Positions 41,469 through 48,905 of a stretch of DNA of 64,000 bases are shown one piece after another. The stretch's first letter is position 1. Each line of letters begins with the position of its first letter. The position numbers and the translations under genes were made by a program. Origin of the DNA: Streptomyces sp. NBC_00433 (GTDB lineage Bacteria > Actinomycetota > Actinomycetes > Streptomycetales > Streptomycetaceae); assembly GCA_036015235.1 (NCBI GenBank), contig CP107926.1:3414001-3478000 (forward strand), in the 5' to 3' direction. The notes under the pieces are model-generated. The model was not told the DNA's origin and did not search any database. It saw only the letters and a program-made list of their open reading frames with translations.

Positions 41469-42077
41469 TCAGCCCTCGCCGTGGATGAAGCCGAAGACGC
41501 CGTTCGCGATGGACTGCACGGCGATCGCCGACAGCAGCATCCCGGACAGCCGGGTCACCAGCACGACCCCGCCCTCCTTGATCACCCGGATGATCGCCAG
41601 CGAGTAGCGCATCGTCAGCCAGAGCACCGCGTGCATCGCGACGATGGCCAGCCAGACGGACGACTGCTCGCCGACGCCGTGCGCGTGCTGCACGGCCAGG
41701 ATCACCGTGACGATGGCGCCGGGGCCGGCCAGCAGCGGCATCCCCAGCGGCACCAGCGCCACGTTGACGTCCTTGGTCTGCGTCGGCTCGTCCGCCTTGC
41801 CGGTCAGCAGGTCGAGGGCGATCAGCAGGAGCAGCAGGCCCCCGGCGATCCGCAGCGCGGGCACCGACACGTGCAGGTAGTCCAGGATCTGCTGCCCGCA
41901 GATCCCGAAGACGGCGATCACGCCGAAGGCGACGCTCGCGGCCTGCAGCGCCATCCGCCGCTGCACTTTGGTGGCCCGGCCCGACGTCAGCGCCAGGAAG
42001 ATCGGCGTGATGCCGGGCGGATCCATGATCACGAACAGCGTGAAGAACACGGATCCGAACAGGGTGAAGTCGAACAT
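41469..42077 (-). CDS. MarC family integral membrane protein
   Basis: A 202-residue protein with six predicted transmembrane helices: LFGSVFFTLFVIMDPPGITP at the start, LRIAGGLLLLLIALDLLTG in the middle and PLLAGPGAIVTVILAV. The DPPG and GPGAI motifs are typical of the MarC (NAAT) family. Despite the name, members are not proven drug exporters; related archaeal proteins are annotated as neutral amino acid transporters. ATG 42077 has only a weak SD (GAAAG). It converges with the microprotein gene across a strong terminator. Confidence 0.9.
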   Translation of the reverse strand: MFDFTLFGSVFFTLFVIMDPPGITPIFLALTSGRATKVQRRMALQAASVAFGVIAVFGICGQQILDYLHVSVPALRIAGGLLLLLIALDLLTGKADEPTQTKDVNVALVPLGMPLLAGPGAIVTVILAVQHAHGVGEQSSVWLAIVAMHAVLWLTMRYSLAIIRVIKEGGVVLVTRLSGMLLSAIAVQSIANGVFGFIHGEG

Positions 42078-42229
42078 GGCCAAGCTTTCGTCTTGTCGTG
42101 ACGGACGTGGGGCTTTCGCTGCCGCGGAGGGCACGTTCCAGGCACGCTCCGGCGCGCTCATGCGCGGGAAGTGCGCGACCCGGGGCGCGGGTCGTCGCGG
42201 ACCCGCGGGGGCCGGCGGGTCCGCGGTGG

Positions 42230-43084
42230 TCAGACCGCGGAGATCGGTAGCGCCCCGGTGGCCCGCTCGGCGATCCGCGCGAAGACCTCGGGGTCGGTGA
42301 CGCACTCCCCCAGGGCGACCGTCTTACGGGAGCCGTGGTAGTCGGAGGAGCCGGTGGTCAGCAGCCCCAGCTCCCCCGCGAGCCCGCGCAGGCGGAGCCG
42401 GGTGGGGGCGTCGTGGTCGACGTGGTCGACCTCAAGGCCGTCGAGGCCCGCGGCGCCCAGCTCCGCGATGACGTCGTCCGGCACCGTCTCGCCGCGCTTG
42501 TGCGCGCCCGGGTGCGCGAAGACCGTGACTCCGCCCGCCGCCTTGACCAGGCGCACCGCCTCGAAGGGGTCGAACCCGTGCTTCTCGACGTACGCCCGCC
42601 CGTCGTTGGCGAGCCACTCCTCGGTGAAGGCGTCGGAGACGGTGGGGACGACGCCGAGTTCGACCATCGCGGTGGCGATGTGCGGGCGGCCGACCGAGCC
42701 GTCGCCGGCGATGCGCTGGACCGCTTCCCACGTGACGGGCACGCCGAGGGCCTGGAGCTTGTCGATCATGCCGCGGGCCCGCGGCACCCGGCCGTCCCGG
42801 ACCAGCTCGCGGGCCTCGTGGAACCGCGGCTCCGCGGGGTCGAAGAGATACGCCAGCATGTGCACGCTGATGCCGCCGGCCGTACGGCAGGACAGCTCCG
42901 CGCCGGTGACAAGTGTCAGGGCCGTGCCGTCGAGGGCCGCGGTCGCCTCCGCGTAGCCGCCGACCGTGTCGTGGTCGGTGAGGGCGACGACGTCGAGCCC
43001 GGCGGCTGCCGCGTTGCGTACCAGCTCGGCGGGGGTGTCGGTGCCGTCGGAGGCCGTGGAGTGGGTGTGCAGGTCGATACGCAC
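42230..43084 (-). CDS. PHP-domain phosphoesterase (YciV/RNase AM-like)
   Basis: A 284-residue PHP domain protein. Metal ligands are visible in DLHTHSTASDG at the N-terminus, LTDHDT, a Glu in VTGAELSC, HMLAYLFD, VFAHPGAH and a C-terminal SSDYHG. E. coli YciV (RNase AM) of this family degrades short RNA and 3',5'-nucleotide bisphosphates; the enzyme is metal-dependent. The GTG at 43084 starts directly at the first conserved strand. It lies between MarC and the DUF6758 gene on the same strand, with 152 bp and 87 bp gaps. Confidence 0.9.
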   Translation of the reverse strand: MRIDLHTHSTASDGTDTPAELVRNAAAAGLDVVALTDHDTVGGYAEATAALDGTALTLVTGAELSCRTAGGISVHMLAYLFDPAEPRFHEARELVRDGRVPRARGMIDKLQALGVPVTWEAVQRIAGDGSVGRPHIATAMVELGVVPTVSDAFTEEWLANDGRAYVEKHGFDPFEAVRLVKAAGGVTVFAHPGAHKRGETVPDDVIAELGAAGLDGLEVDHVDHDAPTRLRLRGLAGELGLLTTGSSDYHGSRKTVALGECVTDPEVFARIAERATGALPISAV

Positions 43085-43171
43085 GGCACAGGCTCCCGGG
43101 GACGGCGCGGACGGAGGACCAAGCCAAGGATACCGTCGTTGCGGACCTGCGATTCCCAGGACTTGGGCGAC

Positions 43172-43810
43172 TCAGGCCAGCAGCCTGGGGGTCAGCGCGC
43201 CGCAGGGCAGCAGGTCGACCTCGGCGCCGGCGTCGCGCAGGTCGGTGAGGACCAGCTCGTCGTACATCAGCAGGCCGGTCTCCTCGGGCCAGACGATGGC
43301 CCACAGCCACAGCCCGCGGGCCTCGCCCGCGAAGACGACGCGGTCGGCGGGGGCGCCGCTGACATGCCACAGGGCCGTCGGGCGGCCGGCGGCGAGGACC
43401 TTGGCGTGCGGCGGCTTGTCCACGCACATGTTGGGGCCCGGGTCGGGGCCGTCGATCCCGGCATAGCGGGCGCCCAGGCCGACGCCCAGCTCCTCGGCGA
43501 TCAGCATCAGCTCGCCGGGGCCGCCGAAGGGTCCGGGCCCCGAGCAGGCGACGGCGGTGGCCCGGCCGCCGCTGCGGTCGTCACCGGCGGCGGCGATCCC
43601 GGAGAACAGCCAGCCCACGGGCAGCGGCCACGGCATCCACACCGGTACCTGCGCCCGGTGGACGACCACGCCGAGGCCTTCGACACTCGGCGGGACGACG
43701 GGCTGCAGCGGGTACACGGTGCCGTGCACATCGCATTGCCAGGAGTCGGCGAAGAGGCCGGGCGCCCTGACCCTGCCACCGCACTTCGGGCAACTGGGTT
43801 CGCCCCTCAT
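43172..43810 (-). CDS. DUF6758 zinc-ribbon protein
   Basis: A 212-residue protein that opens with a zinc ribbon (CPKCGGR, then C and H in WQCDVHGTVY) followed by a compact mixed domain (LFSGIAAAGDD, GARYAGIDGPDPGP, LMYDELVLTDLRDAG). It matches a streptomycete family known as DUF6758; no function is known. ATG 43810 gives the usual MRGEPSCPKCGG start, with GGGG 4 nt upstream; a GTG at 43831 is possible. The upstream 500 bp is repeat island B. Confidence 0.8.
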   Translation of the reverse strand: MRGEPSCPKCGGRVRAPGLFADSWQCDVHGTVYPLQPVVPPSVEGLGVVVHRAQVPVWMPWPLPVGWLFSGIAAAGDDRSGGRATAVACSGPGPFGGPGELMLIAEELGVGLGARYAGIDGPDPGPNMCVDKPPHAKVLAAGRPTALWHVSGAPADRVVFAGEARGLWLWAIVWPEETGLLMYDELVLTDLRDAGAEVDLLPCGALTPRLLA

Positions 43811-43899
43811 AAATCCCCACGGTCCTCCCACACGGTGCCTTCGTCAAGGACGATCACCCATCCGGCGGCGCCCACCATCCGCTGGCCGCGGCGGCCAGG

Positions 43900-44280
43900 G
43901 GGGGTTCCCCTTCGGCAGGCGGCGCCCCTCCCCTTGCGCGGTGGTCCCGCGGTCCCCTTGCGCAAGGGGGGTCGCCTCCCCCGGGCGCCGGGGTTACAGC
44001 GTTCCCCCTTCGGCAGGGGGCACATCGTCCCCGGGCGCGGTGGGTGTGGGGTGCCTCTTCGGCAAGGGGGTGCCTGATAAGGGCGCGGGGAACTGCGCGA
44101 CCAGCCCACCACCGGCCGGTGGTCCGGCACGGACCGAACAGCCCCTCACGGTGACGACGTGCAGCCCGTCGACGGCTGGTCGCGCAGTTCCCCGCGCCCC
44201 TGTGAGGCACCCCCTTGCCGAAGGGAACCGCACAGCCACCGCGGCCGGCGGAAGGGCGCCGCCTGCCGAAGGGGAGCCGC
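43900..44280. repeat. Repeat island B: nested palindromes and a large inverted repeat
   Basis: The block has six or more CCCCTTCGGCAGGGG- or CCCCTTGCGCAAGGGG-type short palindromes. A large inverted repeat has arms of about 50 bp at 44051-44107 and 44174-44228. Each arm contains GGCAAGGGGGTGCC and block Y (GGGCGCGGGGAACTGCGCG, at 44079 forward and 44174 reverse). An outer pair near 43912 and 44277 extends the symmetry. The loop is about 65 bp. Apparent ORFs here are by-products of the repeats. No gene is seen in 43811-44311. Confidence 0.82.
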
Positions 44281-44311
44281 ACCACCACGGCGGGTGAGGA
44301 GGGCGCGGGCC

Positions 44312-44896
44312 CTACGTGAGGGGGACGGCACCGCGCAGCGGGTCGCGGAGGTCGGTGCCGTGAGTGAGCCAGAGCGCGCGCAGCGCATCGGCACCGTGGA
44401 CGCGTTTGTACGCCGCCTCGTTCGGGGTCATCGGGAGGAGCGGGTGGAAGCGGACCGGCTCGCGGGGCGGGGTGAGGGGGAGGTCGTCGACGAGGCCGGC
44501 GGGTTCGGCGACCAGGACCGAGGTGAAGGGGGCGCCGGGCCAGAGCGGTCCGCCCAGGTCGAGCGCGTTGCCCGGGGCCAGGACGACGCCCTCGACCTGG
44601 GGGGACGCGGCGACGACGGCCAGCGGGCGCAGGACCGCCGACGTATCGGCGCGGCCGGCCCTGACGGTGAGGACGATCTCGGCGCGCGGGCCGGCCAGCG
44701 GGTCGGCGAGCGGGGCGACCGGGTCGGCCATGGGTTGCGCGGACATCCCGAGGGTGGCGTATCGCACCAGGTCATCACTGGTGTAGCGGAGGACCTCGAT
44801 GCGTTCGGCGCCGACGAAGGTGACGGCCGCGCGGGCGTCGGGCTCGCCGAAGGCGGACCGCAGCCGCGCCTCGACCAGTGCCAGGATTTCACCCAT
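44312..44896 (-). CDS. Suppressor-of-fused (SUFU) domain protein
   Basis: A 194-residue protein with the bacterial SUFU fold: EILALVEARLRSAFGEPDARAAVTFVG, a central region with LVRYATLGMSAQPM, and the C-terminal pattern RFHPLLPMTPNEAAYKRVHG followed by RALWLTHGTDLRD. In bacteria such proteins are often immunity or regulatory proteins of polymorphic toxin systems, but no toxin gene lies nearby. ATG 44896 has no obvious SD. The gene is divergent from corA, and repeat island B follows it. Confidence 0.75.
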   Translation of the reverse strand: MGEILALVEARLRSAFGEPDARAAVTFVGAERIEVLRYTSDDLVRYATLGMSAQPMADPVAPLADPLAGPRAEIVLTVRAGRADTSAVLRPLAVVAASPQVEGVVLAPGNALDLGGPLWPGAPFTSVLVAEPAGLVDDLPLTPPREPVRFHPLLPMTPNEAAYKRVHGADALRALWLTHGTDLRDPLRGAVPLT

Positions 44897-45026
44897 GCGG
44901 CGAGCATAGAACGCGTATGGATCACGCCGAGCGCGACATCGGTGCCCCCCGGGCTTGCTATGGTGGGGCGTTCGCGTGACGTCGTCATCCCCCAGCGGGG
45001 AACGGCCGGAGGAGGTGGGGACTGAC

Positions 45027-45092
45027 ATGGATCCTAGTCGACCGTGCAGTACCGGCCGCTCTTCCCTTGCTGCCGTCCCGCACGCCGTGTGA
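45027..45092 (+). CDS. Short leader ORF upstream of corA
   Basis: A 21-codon ORF starting ATG 45027 and ending TGA 45092, with a very strong SD (GGAGGAGGTGGGG). The peptide begins MDPSRP. An acidic residue followed by prolines at the N-terminus recalls MgtL of Salmonella (MEPDPTP), where low magnesium destabilises the translating ribosome and alters transcription of the magnesium transporter. It lies 193 nt before corA, a magnesium transporter gene. The analogy is inference; the ORF is short enough that chance cannot be excluded, but its SD is better than that of most genes here. Confidence 0.5.
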   Translation: MDPSRPCSTGRSSLAAVPHAV

Positions 45093-45188
45093 CCTGCTGA
45101 GCCCCCGCGTTCCTTACCCGGCTGCCATGCCGTGAAACGCGATCTGCCTCGGCCCGCCCGCGGAGCGAACCCGCATCGGAAGAGCGCC

Positions 45189-45244
45189 CTGAACTGCCTC
45201 GTGATCAACGAATTCTGATCAACAGCATCAGCTTTTCAGTTCAG
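45189..45244 (+). promoter_or_regulatory. Structured corA leader element
   Basis: CTGAACTG (45189-45196) pairs perfectly with CAGTTCAG (45237-45244). Inside are two TGATCA copies (45202-45207 and 45216-45221) that can pair with each other. The element lies between the leader ORF and the corA SD and is AT-richer than its surroundings. It does not match a riboswitch class I recognise. Confidence 0.4.
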
Positions 45245-45285
45245 TGCGGCGTCATGCCGTCGGCCAGTCCGTGAAGGAGCTTGCC

Positions 45286-46422
45286 ATGTCGATGATCCGT
45301 GATCTCCGCGCAGTCGTGCGTCCCGCGCTGCGCAGGTCCCCCGCGTCGTACGACTACGGCCCGACGCGTGACGCGGTGACCGGCACGAGCGCGGTGGTGG
45401 ACTGCGCGGTCTACCGCGACGGGGTGCGGTGCACGGACAGCATCGGGCTGCGGGACGCGCTGGAAACGGTACGGGCCGGGCGCGCGTCGGACCAGTGCGA
45501 CGGCAGTGACGGCTTCGTGTGGATCGGCCTGCACGAGCCGACCGAGCAGGAGTTCGCCGGCATCGCTGAGGAGTTCGGGCTGCACCCGCTGGCCGTGGAG
45601 GACGCGGTGCACGCCCACCAGCGGCCCAAGCTGGAGCGCTACGACAACTCGCTCTTCACCGTCTTCAAGACGATCCGCTACGTCGAGCACGCGGAGCTGA
45701 CCGCGACCAGCGAGGTGGTGGAGTCCGGCGAGGTGATGGTCTTCACCGGCCGGTATTTCGTGATCACCGTGCGGCACGGCGGCCACGGTTCGCTGCGTGC
45801 GCTGCGGCACCGCCTGGAGGACGACCCGGAGCTGCTGGCCAAGGGCCCGTCCGCGGTCCTGCACGCCATCGCCGACCAGGTCGTGGACGACTACCTGGCG
45901 GTGACCGACGCGGTGCAGGACGACATCGACGAGGTCGAGATCGACGTCTTCTCCGCCGAGCCGGGCAAGTCCTCGCGCGGCGGAGACGCGGGGCGGATCT
46001 ACCAGCTCAAGCGGGAGGTGCTGGAGTTCAAGCGGGCGGTCTCGCCGCTGCTGCGGCCGATGCAGATGCTCGGCGAGCGGCCGATGCGGCTGGTCGACCC
46101 GGAGATCCAGAAGTATTTCCGCGACGTCGCCGACCATGTCGCCCGGGTGCACGAGCAGGTCACCGGCTTCGACGACCTGCTGAACTCGATCCTGCAGGCC
46201 AACCTGGCGCAGGCCACCGTCGTGCAGAACGAGGACATGCGCAAGATCACCGCGTGGGCGGCGATCCTGGCGGTCCCGACGATGATCACCGGCGTCTACG
46301 GCATGAACTTCGACCACATGCCCGAGCTGCGCTGGCGGTACGGCTACCCGGCGGTGCTGGGCGTCATCCTGGCCATCTGCTACGCCATCCACCGCGGTTT
46401 CCGGCGCAACGGCTGGCTCTGA
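45286..46422 (+). CDS. corA: CorA family magnesium/cobalt transporter
   Basis: A 378-residue protein with the CorA layout: a large cytoplasmic N-terminal domain (FVWIGLHEPTEQEF, HPLAVEDAVHAHQRPKLERYD), a long helix (VQDDIDEVEIDVF...) and two C-terminal transmembrane helices. The signature GMN occurs in TGVYGMNFDHMPEL. It forms pentameric channels for Mg(2+) uptake. AAGGAG lies 6 nt before ATG 45286. A 390-bp leader with a short ORF and hairpin precedes it, suggesting control at the leader. Genes for other magnesium-linked proteins lie 2.5 kb downstream. Confidence 0.95.
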   Translation: MSMIRDLRAVVRPALRRSPASYDYGPTRDAVTGTSAVVDCAVYRDGVRCTDSIGLRDALETVRAGRASDQCDGSDGFVWIGLHEPTEQEFAGIAEEFGLHPLAVEDAVHAHQRPKLERYDNSLFTVFKTIRYVEHAELTATSEVVESGEVMVFTGRYFVITVRHGGHGSLRALRHRLEDDPELLAKGPSAVLHAIADQVVDDYLAVTDAVQDDIDEVEIDVFSAEPGKSSRGGDAGRIYQLKREVLEFKRAVSPLLRPMQMLGERPMRLVDPEIQKYFRDVADHVARVHEQVTGFDDLLNSILQANLAQATVVQNEDMRKITAWAAILAVPTMITGVYGMNFDHMPELRWRYGYPAVLGVILAICYAIHRGFRRNGWL

Positions 46423-46434
46423 CGGCGCTCACGC

Positions 46435-47388
46435 TCACGCGCGCTTCCTGCGGTCGGCGAGGATCACCAGGGCCAGGCCCGCGAGGATCACGCCGAGCGC
46501 CGGATACGCGGCGGCGGGCGGTGTCTGCCCGAGCCAGAGCGCGGCGATCAGGGCCGCGCCCGGGGTCTCCAGCAGGATCGCGGTCGAGGTGGTGGACGGG
46601 CCGAGGCCGCGTACGACGCGGTTGAGCAGCGAGTGCCCGAGCAGCTGGGCGACGACGGTCAGGGCGGCGATCTTCAGCCAGCTCTTCCCGTCGTAGCCGC
46701 CGAGCGCGGAACCCGACACCAGGCAGGCGCCGAGCAGCACCACGGCGGTGGTCGAGTAGCAGACGTAGGTGTACGCGGTCGTCGTCGCGGTACGCCGCAC
46801 TTCCGCGCCCAGCAGCATGTAGACGGCCGCCGCGAGGCCCGCGGCCAGGGCGAGGGCGTCGCCGGCCAGGGCGCGGGTGTCGGTGGACATGTCGATGCCG
46901 GTGAGGATCAGCACGCCGACGACGGCGAGCGCGGTGCCCGCCCACACGAGTCCCGGCGGTCGGTGGCCGCGCAGCCGCAGGATCAGGGTGGTCCAGATCG
47001 GGGTGGTGGTGACCAGCGCGGTCGAGGTGGCGACCGACGTCATGGTGAGGCTGGGCAGCCACAGCCCGAAGTGCAGGGCCAGGACCACCCCGGCGCCCAC
47101 CGACAAGGTGAGCGCCCTGCGGCCCATCCGGCGCAGTTCGCCGCGGTGCCGCCACAGGGCGAGGGGGCTGAGCACCCCGACGGCCATGGCATTGCGCCAG
47201 AAGGCGATGGCCAGCGCGGGCGCGGTGGTCGCGGCGATCAGCGGCGCCGACATCGACACGCCCGCGATGGCGACCGCGAGCAGCGTGAAGTCGGTGCCGC
47301 GGGAGGCCGCGGCGGCGGCCGGCGCTTCGGCCGCGGCCGGGAGGCCGGCACCCGGGAGCGCGGCGGAGGTGCTCTGCGGGGCGGTCAC
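46435..47388 (-). CDS. EamA/DMT family transporter
   Basis: A 317-residue protein with ten predicted transmembrane helices in two EamA repeats, for example AAPALAIAFWRNAMAVGV (preceded by MSAPLIAATTAP), TSVATSTALVTTTPIWTTL and GPSTTSTAILLETPGAALIA. The C-terminus is basic (ADRRKRA). Such proteins export metabolites or amino acids; the substrate is unknown. GTG 47388 is used because AGGAG lies 5-6 nt upstream, and it removes an unneeded 27-residue extension. It is convergent with corA (12-bp gap) and divergent from the next gene. Confidence 0.88.
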   Translation of the reverse strand: MTAPQSTSAALPGAGLPAAAEAPAAAAASRGTDFTLLAVAIAGVSMSAPLIAATTAPALAIAFWRNAMAVGVLSPLALWRHRGELRRMGRRALTLSVGAGVVLALHFGLWLPSLTMTSVATSTALVTTTPIWTTLILRLRGHRPPGLVWAGTALAVVGVLILTGIDMSTDTRALAGDALALAAGLAAAVYMLLGAEVRRTATTTAYTYVCYSTTAVVLLGACLVSGSALGGYDGKSWLKIAALTVVAQLLGHSLLNRVVRGLGPSTTSTAILLETPGAALIAALWLGQTPPAAAYPALGVILAGLALVILADRRKRA

Positions 47389-47504
47389 GGTGCTCCTGGG
47401 GGTCTGTGCGTCGGTGCGCGGGCGGCGCCCACCAGAGTAAGGCCCATGGGCGCCCCGAGCACCTGTCATTCCCTGGGCGGGACCCGGCGCCCTACGCTGG
47501 GCCC

Positions 47505-48011
47505 ATGACGAGCGAGCACGGCGCCCTCATCGAGGAGGCCACCAAGAAGTCCGGCCTGGTCTGGGTGAACGGCCTGGCGATGTGGCACGCCTGGATCGAC
47601 GGGGCGATGTACGTGCTCTGCGGCGGCCTGACCGAGCAGCCGCTGCCGACCGGCCTTGCCGACGGCGCCACCGCGTCGGTGACCGTGCGCAGCAAGGACA
47701 AGGGCGGCCGGCTGGTCAGCTGGCAGGGCAGGGCGGAACTGCTCGCCCCCTCCTCCGAGCCGTGGTCCGCGGCGGTCGCCGAGCTGCGCACGAAGCGGCT
47801 CAACTCCGCGGACGCCGACACGGTCACCGAGCGCTGGGCACGGGAGTGCTCGCTCTTCCGGCTGGTCCCCGAGGGCGACCCGGCCGAGCACCCGGCCGCG
47901 ATGCCCGCGGGCTCCGGCGCCGCGGTGCCGCTGCCGACGACGGCCACCACCCGGGAGCCGATGCCGGCGGGACTCCCCCGGCTGCTGGCCCGCCGCAAGG
48001 CCAAGCGCTGA
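47505..48011 (+). CDS. Hypothetical protein, possible split-barrel flavin-binding fold
   Basis: A 168-residue protein. The first 120 residues look like a beta-barrel (GLVWVNGLAMWHAWIDGAMYVLCGG split by turns, then ASVTVRSKDKGGRLVSWQGRAELL), reminiscent of pyridoxamine-phosphate-oxidase-like proteins, though no flavin motif is certain. The C-terminal 45 residues are Ala/Pro-rich with a basic end (LLARRKAKR). The start ATG 47505 has GGGC only, possibly a short leader. Its stop is 1 bp from the stop of the convergent lipoprotein gene, so the transcripts must overlap. The function is not recognised. Confidence 0.72.
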   Translation: MTSEHGALIEEATKKSGLVWVNGLAMWHAWIDGAMYVLCGGLTEQPLPTGLADGATASVTVRSKDKGGRLVSWQGRAELLAPSSEPWSAAVAELRTKRLNSADADTVTERWARECSLFRLVPEGDPAEHPAAMPAGSGAAVPLPTTATTREPMPAGLPRLLARRKAKR

Positions 48012-48012
48012 G

Positions 48013-48759
48013 CTATTTGCGCGTGGACGTCGGCGTCGGCGTGGCGCCGACCGTCCTGCCGTAGTCGACGACGTCGGATTTCGCCGGCGCCGCCAGCGCG
48101 AAGTCCTCGCCCCAGTCGACCAGCGTGAGGGTGCCCGCATTGCCGGCCCGCTGGTAGCGCAGCGGGTAGGGGGCGCCGCTGAGGGAGACGTCCAGGCTGC
48201 CGCCCGCGGAGCCGGTCAGCTCGATGGTCTTGGTGGTGCCGACCTTGCGGTGGTCGCCGACGTCGACGGTGCCGTCGAGCACGAAGAGGTCGGCGAGCAG
48301 CACCTTCTTGTCGGTGAAGCCGCTGAACTGCTTGTACGCCGGGTCGCCGGGCGGCACCTTGACGTATTTGCCGTTGAGCTTCGCGGCGGCGGCCTGGCTG
48401 TCCTTGTCGTCGCCGGTGCCGTAGAAGTCGGCGGCCGCCTTGAGGTAGAGGTCGTCGCCGACCCGCAGCAGCTGGAAGGTGTCGCCCTTGGTGGTGACCT
48501 CGCCGACCCCGCCGTCGGCGCGCAGCCGCATGTCGAGGCGGTACGTCTGCCCGTTGCTGACGACGGTGCCGGTCAGCCGTACGGTCGGCGCGGCCTTGGC
48601 GGCGGCACTGGCCTTCTGCTCGATGGACTTCGCGGGGAGCTTCGCGACGCCGTTCGTACCGGCGTCCGGGTCGCCGCCCAGGCCCAGGCAGCCGCTGAGC
48701 AGCGGGGCCGAGGCGAGGGCGGTGAGGACGGCGGCGGCGGTCCTGCGACCGTGATACAC
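48013..48759 (-). CDS. Secreted lipoprotein, LppX/LprAFG-like
   Basis: A 248-residue protein with a lipoprotein signal peptide and lipobox LLSGC (Cys near residue 24), a short linker, then a beta-rich domain (APTVRLTGTVVSNGQTYRLDMRLRADGG, in part; LLRVGDDLYLKAAADFY). It resembles the LppX/LprG fold that carries lipids across the envelope in mycobacteria. It is a distant relative of the lipoprotein at 15510-16346, sharing overall layout. GAGGGG lies 9 nt before GTG 48759. It is divergent from the MgtE_N-CBS gene. Confidence 0.84.
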   Translation of the reverse strand: MYHGRRTAAAVLTALASAPLLSGCLGLGGDPDAGTNGVAKLPAKSIEQKASAAAKAAPTVRLTGTVVSNGQTYRLDMRLRADGGVGEVTTKGDTFQLLRVGDDLYLKAAADFYGTGDDKDSQAAAAKLNGKYVKVPPGDPAYKQFSGFTDKKVLLADLFVLDGTVDVGDHRKVGTTKTIELTGSAGGSLDVSLSGAPYPLRYQRAGNAGTLTLVDWGEDFALAAPAKSDVVDYGRTVGATPTPTSTRK

Positions 48760-48905
48760 GTGGAGTCGACCCCTCGGAGGCTGGCGGCTGCTGGCGTGGC
48801 AGAAGCTACCGCAGCGTACCCTCGGTGAGCACCCCGCGGGGCAGCAGGGATCGGCCCGGAGTAGCCTGGCCTGGGAAGACGTTCGACAGGCCCAGGGAGG
48901 CCCCG

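Noticed and set aside
43557-44297. ORF with SPFGRRRPS and GAGNCATS segments
   Set aside because: It is a translation of repeat island B and carries the residue strings typical of these intergenic repeats.
44312-44896. Toxin-immunity system based on the SUFU-domain gene
   Set aside because: No polymorphic toxin, secretion or partner gene lies nearby; a single SUFU protein is not enough.
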